A stretch of DNA of 64,000 bases, taken from positions 186,001 through 250,000 of the forward strand of contig NZ_JBNAFY010000006.1 in the NCBI RefSeq assembly GCF_049800915.1. Direction: 5' to 3'. The stretch comes from Amaricoccus macauensis_A. GTDB taxonomy: Bacteria; Pseudomonadota; Alphaproteobacteria; Rhodobacterales; Rhodobacteraceae. Made by a program: the position numbers and the translations under genes. Of this stretch, positions 59,585 through 64,000 are shown piece after piece (the stretch's first letter is position 1; each line of letters begins with the position of its first letter). The notes under the pieces were generated by a model, which was not told the DNA's origin, did not search any database, and saw only the letters and a program-made list of their open reading frames with translations.

Positions 59585-59808
59585 TTTCCGGATTCCTGAA
59601 GGCAAAGCCTCAAAGTTTCTCACATCGGCCTACAGCCTGTGGAAAACTTTGTGGGAAGTTTTTGGTTTACGGTTATCCCCATGACTCACGGGATAAACCT
59701 TCTAAAACCATCCTGAGACTCAAATAAGGATTAGAGAGGGATATCCGGCCAACTTGCGTACCCTCCCACATGTGCTAGCCCAGAGTGAGAATCTGATCGG
59801 AGAAGCCG

Positions 59809-60264
59809 ATGCTCGACCTGTTGTCAGCACTCTATCCCTGGACGAAAGCGTTCCACGTCATCTCGATGACGGCCTGGATGGCCGGAATGTTCTACATGCC
59901 CAGGCTTTTCGTCTATCACGCCGAAAGAGCGCCGGTTGGTTCGGAAACATCTGAAATCTTCAAGGTGATGGAGCGAAAGCTTCTCCGGCTCATCATCAAT
60001 CCATCCATGGTCGCGACATGGGTCTTCGGCCTGATGCTGCTATTCACCCCGGGCATCGTGTCATGGAGCGTTGATTTCTGGATCTATCCGAAACTGGCTG
60101 CCGTTCTTCTCCTGACGTGGATGCACCATTGGATGGTCAAACGATGGAAAGATTTCTTGAATGACGAAAATACCCGTTCCGGTCGCCATTACCGGCTCAT
60201 GAACGAAGTTCCGACGCTGGCTCTGGTTGTCATCGTCATCATGGTGATCGTAAGACCCATTTGA
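59809..60264 (+). CDS. hemJ: Protoporphyrinogen IX oxidase HemJ
   Basis: HemJ oxidises protoporphyrinogen IX in haem synthesis in many proteobacteria. The 151-residue membrane protein has four helices and the conserved pattern WTKAFHVISMTAWMAGMFYMPRLFVYH (His and Trp, cited by AFHVISM), WVFGLMLLF and LTWMHHWMVKRW, with RHYRLMNEVPTL near the end. CGGAGAAG precedes the ATG. It is the first gene rightward of the origin region. hemE, often its neighbour, is not present. Confidence 0.93.
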   Translation: MLDLLSALYPWTKAFHVISMTAWMAGMFYMPRLFVYHAERAPVGSETSEIFKVMERKLLRLIINPSMVATWVFGLMLLFTPGIVSWSVDFWIYPKLAAVLLLTWMHHWMVKRWKDFLNDENTRSGRHYRLMNEVPTLALVVIVIMVIVRPI

Positions 60265-60299
60265 CAGATGCCGAGAAATGTGACATTGAGCCAAAAATT

Positions 60300-60326
60300 C
60301 GGGGAGGCGTCCTGCCTCGAACCCCG
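60300..60326 (+). terminator. Hairpin between hemJ and rho
   Basis: CGGGG-AGGC pairs with GCCT-CCCCG around GTCCT, with a CGAA bulge on the 3' side, followed by a pyrimidine-rich stretch. It could end hemJ transcription or belong to the rho leader. Confidence 0.35.
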
Positions 60327-60367
60327 CTTCTTCCCCTTATACATTCCGGATCAATTCTGTGTCTCCG

Positions 60368-61651
60368 ATGGATCTATCGACTGATTTCAAGCAACTTTCG
60401 CTGGCCGAACTCAAGGCCAAAAGCCCGGCCGATCTTCTGACCTTTGCGGAAGAGCTCGAGATCGACAACGCATCGAGCATGCGCAAGGGCGACATGATGT
60501 TCGCCATCCTCAAGGACATGGCCGAAGAGGGCGTTGAGATCTCCGGTGACGGAGTGCTCGAGGTTCTTCAGGATGGCTTTGGCTTCCTGCGGTCTCCAGA
60601 GGCTAACTATCTCGCAGGTCCGGACGATATATATGTAAGCCCGACCCAGATCCGCAAATTCAATTTGAGAACGGGCGACACGGTTGAAGGTGTCATTCGG
60701 GCTCCGAAAGAGAACGAGAAATATTTCGGTCTCGTGAAGGTCTCGAAGATCAACTTCCAGGAACCCGAGGCCGCCCGGCACAAGGTCCATTTCGACAACC
60801 TGACACCGCTTTATCCCGACGAGAGGATCAAGCTTGAAGTCGAGGATCCGACGATTAAGGACAAGTCTGCTCGGGTGATCGACCTGGTGGCGCCAATCGG
60901 TAAGGGCCAAAGGGGTTTGATCGTGGCTCCGCCGCGTTCGGGCAAGACGGTCATCCTTCAGAATATCGCCAGCTCAATCGAGAAGAACCATCCGGAGTGT
61001 TTTCTCATCGTGCTGCTTGTAGATGAACGTCCGGAAGAAGTGACCGACATGCAGCGCTCCGTGCGGGGCGAAGTCGTTGCTTCCACTTTCGACGAACCAG
61101 CATCTCGTCACGTGGCCGTGGCGGAAATGGTGATCGAAAAGGCGAAGCGCCTCGTCGAACACAAGCGGGACGTGGTTATCCTTCTCGACTCGATCACGCG
61201 CCTTGGCCGCGCTTACAATACGGTCGTTCCGTCCTCCGGGAAGGTTCTGACGGGTGGTGTCGATGCCAATGCATTGCAGCGGCCAAAGCGCTTCTTCGGT
61301 GCTGCTCGAAATATCGAAGAGGGCGGCTCGCTGACTATCATCGCGACGGCGCTGATCGACACCGGTAGCCGAATGGACGAAGTGATCTTCGAAGAGTTCA
61401 AGGGAACGGGTAACTCCGAAGTCGTCCTGGATCGCAAGATTGCGGACAAACGTGTATTCCCGGCCATCGACATCCTGAAATCCGGTACCCGGAAAGAAGA
61501 GCTTCTCGTCGATAAGGTCAATTTGACGAAGATGTTCGTGCTTCGTCGAATCCTGAATCCGATGGGCACAACGGATGCGATCGAATTCCTCCTCGGTAAA
61601 TTGAAACAAACAAAGAGCAACTCCGAGTTCTTCGATTCGATGAACAGTTGA
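60368..61651 (+). CDS. rho: Transcription termination factor Rho
   Basis: Rho is the hexameric RNA-dependent ATPase that ends untranslated transcripts. The 427-residue protein has the N-terminal helical domain (LSLAELKAKSPADLLTFAEELEI), the RNA-binding cold-shock fold (GDGVLEVLQDGFGFLRSPEANY), the P-loop APPRSGKTVIL, and LLVDERPEEVTDM. The secondary RNA site GRAYNTVVPSSGKVLTGGVD is intact. ATG 60368 is preferred, although the frame is open from GTG 60359 and neither has a good ribosome-binding site. Confidence 0.97.
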   Translation: MDLSTDFKQLSLAELKAKSPADLLTFAEELEIDNASSMRKGDMMFAILKDMAEEGVEISGDGVLEVLQDGFGFLRSPEANYLAGPDDIYVSPTQIRKFNLRTGDTVEGVIRAPKENEKYFGLVKVSKINFQEPEAARHKVHFDNLTPLYPDERIKLEVEDPTIKDKSARVIDLVAPIGKGQRGLIVAPPRSGKTVILQNIASSIEKNHPECFLIVLLVDERPEEVTDMQRSVRGEVVASTFDEPASRHVAVAEMVIEKAKRLVEHKRDVVILLDSITRLGRAYNTVVPSSGKVLTGGVDANALQRPKRFFGAARNIEEGGSLTIIATALIDTGSRMDEVIFEEFKGTGNSEVVLDRKIADKRVFPAIDILKSGTRKEELLVDKVNLTKMFVLRRILNPMGTTDAIEFLLGKLKQTKSNSEFFDSMNS

Positions 61652-61660
61652 TCTAATGGT

Positions 61661-62974
61661 GTGGCTCAACAATCTGAAGACACGATATTCGCGCAGTCAT
61701 CCGCCCCTGGAAGGGCGGGTGTTTCTGTTGTTCGACTTTCGGGATCCCTTGTAGGGCAAACTATAAAGTCGATTTGTGGTCTGGTGCCTGCTCCACGCCA
61801 CGCTACATTACTTTGGGTACGTGAGCCAGGTTCAGGTGCACGGATAGATCAGGCGCTTGTCCTTTGGTTTCCCGGACCGGCGAGCTTCACGGGTGAAGAC
61901 GTCGCTGAACTCCATCTCCATGGCAGTCCTGCGGTCGTTCGGAGGATCTTCTCCGTTCTAAGTGAACAATCGGGACATCGGATAGCGGAACCCGGTGAGT
62001 TCACCCGTCGAGCGATTCTTAATGGGAAGATGGATATCGTTCAGGCCGAAGGTCTTGGCGATCTCCTGTCAGCCGAAACCGAGGCGCAGCGCCGACAGGC
62101 CTTCGATGTCCTGGACGGGAAACTCTCCAAGAGTGCGCAAGCATGGAAACAGTCCTTGATGACTGCGCTATCGCTACTCGAGGTTTCGATCGATTTTTCT
62201 GACGAAGAGCTACCGTCGGACGTACTCGATAACGTTCATGGTTTGGTCTCTGAGGTTCTTCGGGCCATCAAGACCAGCCTTGAAGGGAGCTCGCAAGCCG
62301 AACGTCTGCGTGAAGGTTTCGAGGTCGCAATTGTCGGACCTCCAAACGCAGGTAAGTCAACACTGCTGAACTATTTGGCCGGTCGCGAAGCTGCAATAAC
62401 ATCTGCACGCCCAGGCACTACGCGGGATGTAATTGAACTGAGTTTCGATCTCGATGGTATCCCGGTTACCTTTCTCGATACAGCCGGCCTGAGATCTACG
62501 GATGACGAGATAGAGGCAATTGGAGTCGAACGCGCACTGCGACGGGCGCGGAACGCTGATGTGAGGATCTTCCTTCGGAGCGATTCATCAGATGAAAATT
62601 TTGACGATCTGATACCGGCGGGTGATGATCTGGTTCTCACCGCAAAGTCGGATTTGGACGCAACTGCAGGTCGGGCCATTTCCGGAAAGACGGGAGATGG
62701 TGTTAGGGAGATGCTCAGTGATCTGAGTGCGGTGCTAAGCGGCCGGATAGCTGGCGCTAGTCTCGTCGCTCACGAACGGCAACGCATCGCGCTCGAGAGA
62801 GCAGCATCGGCTTTGGATCTAGTGGTCAGGCGAGGGGGCTCCATTGCCTTTGATCCGGAACTTGCCTCCGCTGATATACATTCGGCTTTGAATGCCCTTG
62901 ATTACCTGATCGGAAAATTCGATATCGAAGCAGTGTTCGATCTGATCTTCAGGAATTTCTGTCTCGGGAAATAG
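61661..62974 (+). CDS. mnmE: tRNA modification GTPase MnmE (GTG start)
   Basis: MnmE and MnmG make the 5-carboxymethylaminomethyl modification of U34 in tRNAs. The 437-residue protein has a folate-binding N-terminal domain (DTIFAQSSAPGRAGVSVVRLSG, with SFTGEDVAELHLHG), the G domain inserted around 215-375 (GPPNAGKST, DTAGLR) and the C-terminal FCLGK, whose Cys is the conserved catalytic one. The start is GTG at 61661; an overlapping ATG at 61657 is out of frame. The gene is visibly less GC-rich than those further left. Confidence 0.95.
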   Translation: MAQQSEDTIFAQSSAPGRAGVSVVRLSGSLVGQTIKSICGLVPAPRHATLLWVREPGSGARIDQALVLWFPGPASFTGEDVAELHLHGSPAVVRRIFSVLSEQSGHRIAEPGEFTRRAILNGKMDIVQAEGLGDLLSAETEAQRRQAFDVLDGKLSKSAQAWKQSLMTALSLLEVSIDFSDEELPSDVLDNVHGLVSEVLRAIKTSLEGSSQAERLREGFEVAIVGPPNAGKSTLLNYLAGREAAITSARPGTTRDVIELSFDLDGIPVTFLDTAGLRSTDDEIEAIGVERALRRARNADVRIFLRSDSSDENFDDLIPAGDDLVLTAKSDLDATAGRAISGKTGDGVREMLSDLSAVLSGRIAGASLVAHERQRIALERAASALDLVVRRGGSIAFDPELASADIHSALNALDYLIGKFDIEAVFDLIFRNFCLGK

Positions 62975-62977
62975 GGA

Positions 62978-64000
62978 ATGTTTCACGTGAAACACCAGAA
63001 CTTCGACGTCATCGTGGTCGGTGGCGGGCATGCGGGTACCGAGGCGGCATACGCGGCACACCGCAAGGGTATGAATGTCGGCCTTGTCACCCATCGGTTC
63101 GATAGACTGGGTGAGATGTCATGCAATCCGGCGATTGGCGGGCTCGGCAAGGGACATATGGTGCGGGAAATTGACGCACTCGATGGCATGATGGGCTGGG
63201 CTGCAGATCAGGCCGCGATCCAGTTTCGCCTTCTCAACAGGTCCAAAGGTCCTGCAGTTCGGGGGCCGCGGGCCCAGATCGATCGTGATCTCTATCGTCG
63301 GACAGTCCAGGGGTTTCTCAAACACTTGCCGCGACTTACGGTGATTGAAGGCGAAGTTACTGATCTGCTCACCGAGAAAGACAGAGTTTTGGGTGTCAGG
63401 ATTGCCGATGATAGTGAGATACATGCACCGGCCGTTGTTCTGACTACCGGAACTTTCCTTGGTGGAAAGATATTCATTGGCGAGAAGGTCGTTGAGGCCG
63501 GAAGGATGGGCGACAAGGCAGCGACGCGTCTATCGGATTCGCTCAAGGATCTGGGTATCGGGCTGGGCCGGTTGAAGACGGGCACCCCGCCACGACTGGA
63601 CGGCAGGACTATTGATTGGTCTGTGGTCGACTCCCAAGAGGCGGATGATGAGCCGTTCTATTTCTCGTTTCTCACGAAGAACACTGCAGCAAAACAGATT
63701 CCGTGTGGCATAACCCATACAAACGCTAGGACACATGACGTGATCCGGGAGAACATTGGTCGTTCAGCGATGTATGGCGGGCACATCCATGGTGTTGGTC
63801 CAAGATACTGCCCGTCGATCGAAGACAAGGTCATGAGGTTCGCGGACAAGAACAGTCATCAGGTCTTCCTTGAACCGGAGGGCTTGGAGACAGATGTCGT
63901 TTATCCGAACGGCATCTCGACATCGCTTCCCGAGGATGTTCAGAAGGAATATGTGAGGAGTATCAAAGGCTTGGAGAATGTGGACATTCTGCAGCCTGGA
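62978..64000 (+). CDS. mnmG: tRNA uridine 5-carboxymethylaminomethyl modification enzyme MnmG, 3' part cut
   Basis: Only the first 341 codons are inside the window. The flavoprotein partner of MnmE starts MFHVKHQNFDVIVVGGGHAG: a FAD loop preceded by five residues encoded by parS. It continues with CNPAIGGLGKGHMVREIDALDG, RGPRAQIDRDLYRR, TTGTFLGGKI and RLKTGTPPRL, all hallmarks of MnmG/GidA. It follows mnmE by 3 bp, so the two are co-transcribed. Codon use is less GC-biased than in the left part of the window. Confidence 0.96.
   Translation, partial: MFHVKHQNFDVIVVGGGHAGTEAAYAAHRKGMNVGLVTHRFDRLGEMSCNPAIGGLGKGHMVREIDALDGMMGWAADQAAIQFRLLNRSKGPAVRGPRAQIDRDLYRRTVQGFLKHLPRLTVIEGEVTDLLTEKDRVLGVRIADDSEIHAPAVVLTTGTFLGGKIFIGEKVVEAGRMGDKAATRLSDSLKDLGIGLGRLKTGTPPRLDGRTIDWSVVDSQEADDEPFYFSFLTKNTAAKQIPCGITHTNARTHDVIRENIGRSAMYGGHIHGVGPRYCPSIEDKVMRFADKNSHQVFLEPEGLETDVVYPNGISTSLPEDVQKEYVRSIKGLENVDILQPG
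62979..62994. other. parS centromere site (perfect 16 bp)
   Basis: TGTTTCACGTGAAACA is the exact consensus bound by chromosomal ParB. It overlaps the mnmG start codon and encodes FHVKH after the initiator Met. Its place about 3.3 kb from the candidate oriC, just upstream of mnmG, is typical for alphaproteobacteria, where rsmG, parA and parB usually follow mnmG. Confidence 0.93.

Larger units (their letters stand above)
59222..59808. other. Candidate chromosomal origin of replication (oriC)
   Basis: The 587-bp gap between maf (leftward) and hemJ (rightward) has no gene. It holds a perfect DnaA box TGTGGATAA (59351-59359) and near-perfect TTATCCACC (59431-59439) and TTATCCCCA (59673-59681). 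Weaker GGGATAA boxes lie near 59385, 59475 and 59688. An AT-rich stretch at 59536-59584 is bounded by CCAATTT and AAATTGG, a likely unwinding element. Two CTTAAC elements (about 59487 and 59519) resemble CtrA half-sites. Genes on both sides point outward. The setting between maf and hemJ-rho-mnmE-mnmG, with parS 3 kb away, matches Rhodobacterales origins. Extent is approximate. Confidence 0.82.

Overview
The window is a gene-dense, GC-rich stretch of an alphaproteobacterial chromosome, almost certainly from the Rhodobacterales (Rhodobacteraceae/roseobacter group). The evidence is the gene neighbourhoods folK-rpoZ-rsh-DUF2062-pdxJ, acpS-lepB-rnc-era-DUF1491, fxsA/secB versus Tim44/Smr, and dnaQ-coaE-aroE-maf versus hemJ-rho-mnmE-mnmG, together with an mcl1-type malyl-CoA lyase, a phasin and a canonical alphaproteobacterial parS. 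No insertion sequence, prophage or CRISPR array was seen. Nearly all of it looks like resident chromosome rather than an acquired island.

Layout. 0-5.3 kb: a cut-off NYN-domain gene, folK, a possible structured RNA, rpoZ, the bifunctional (p)ppGpp gene rsh, a DUF2062 gene and pdxJ. 5.3-11.6 kb: an ArsR regulator, tRNA-Pro(CGG), a three-gene lipid A/glycolipid decoration operon, a DUF779-aldehyde dehydrogenase pair and a small lipoprotein. 11.6-16.4 kb, leftward: DUF1491, era, rnc, lepB, acpS and an atypical pyruvate kinase-like gene. 16.5-23.4 kb: LysE and TRIC membrane proteins, fmt-def, a MalY/PatB lyase, mcl1, a YjhX-family gene and accA. 23.4-26.1 kb: a cueR-copA copper operon with a textbook MerR-type promoter. 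26.3-30.1 kb: cytosine salvage (deaminase and permease) and pyridine-nucleotide salvage (pncA-pncB). 30.2-36.1 kb: phasin, ChaN-like protein, hemP, an NlpC/P60-leucyl aminopeptidase pair, a small Hpt-like protein and a beta-carbonic anhydrase. 36.3-42.6 kb: cytochrome c', a dihaem cytochrome, an EamA transporter, an ABC exporter of the type found with PQQ alcohol dehydrogenases, and two parts of a NitT/TauT-type ABC importer. 42.8-52.1 kb: asd, a four-gene stress-envelope operon with an EcfG-like promoter, an aldo-keto reductase, the orphan importer permease, a low-molecular-weight phosphatase, a fructosamine kinase-like gene, a TetR regulator and a RimB-RimK fusion. 52.1-59.2 kb: radC, an inositol-phosphatase-family gene, Smr, Tim44, fxsA, secB, dnaQ, coaE, aroE and maf.

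The right end is the replication-origin region. The 587-bp gap between maf (leftward) and hemJ (rightward) holds DnaA boxes and an AT-rich block and is a strong candidate for oriC. Genes on both sides point away from it. A perfect 16-bp parS lies over the first codons of mnmG, 3.3 kb away, and a two-mismatch parS-like site sits in a convergent gap at 8.8 kb.

No single new multi-gene system stands out. The points most worth a second look are the origin/parS architecture, the EcfG-like operon with its 24-residue membrane peptide, the split NitT/TauT transporter, the three-hairpin gap at 34.8 kb, the atypical pyruvate kinase, and the TTG-coupled lepB-rnc-era junctions.
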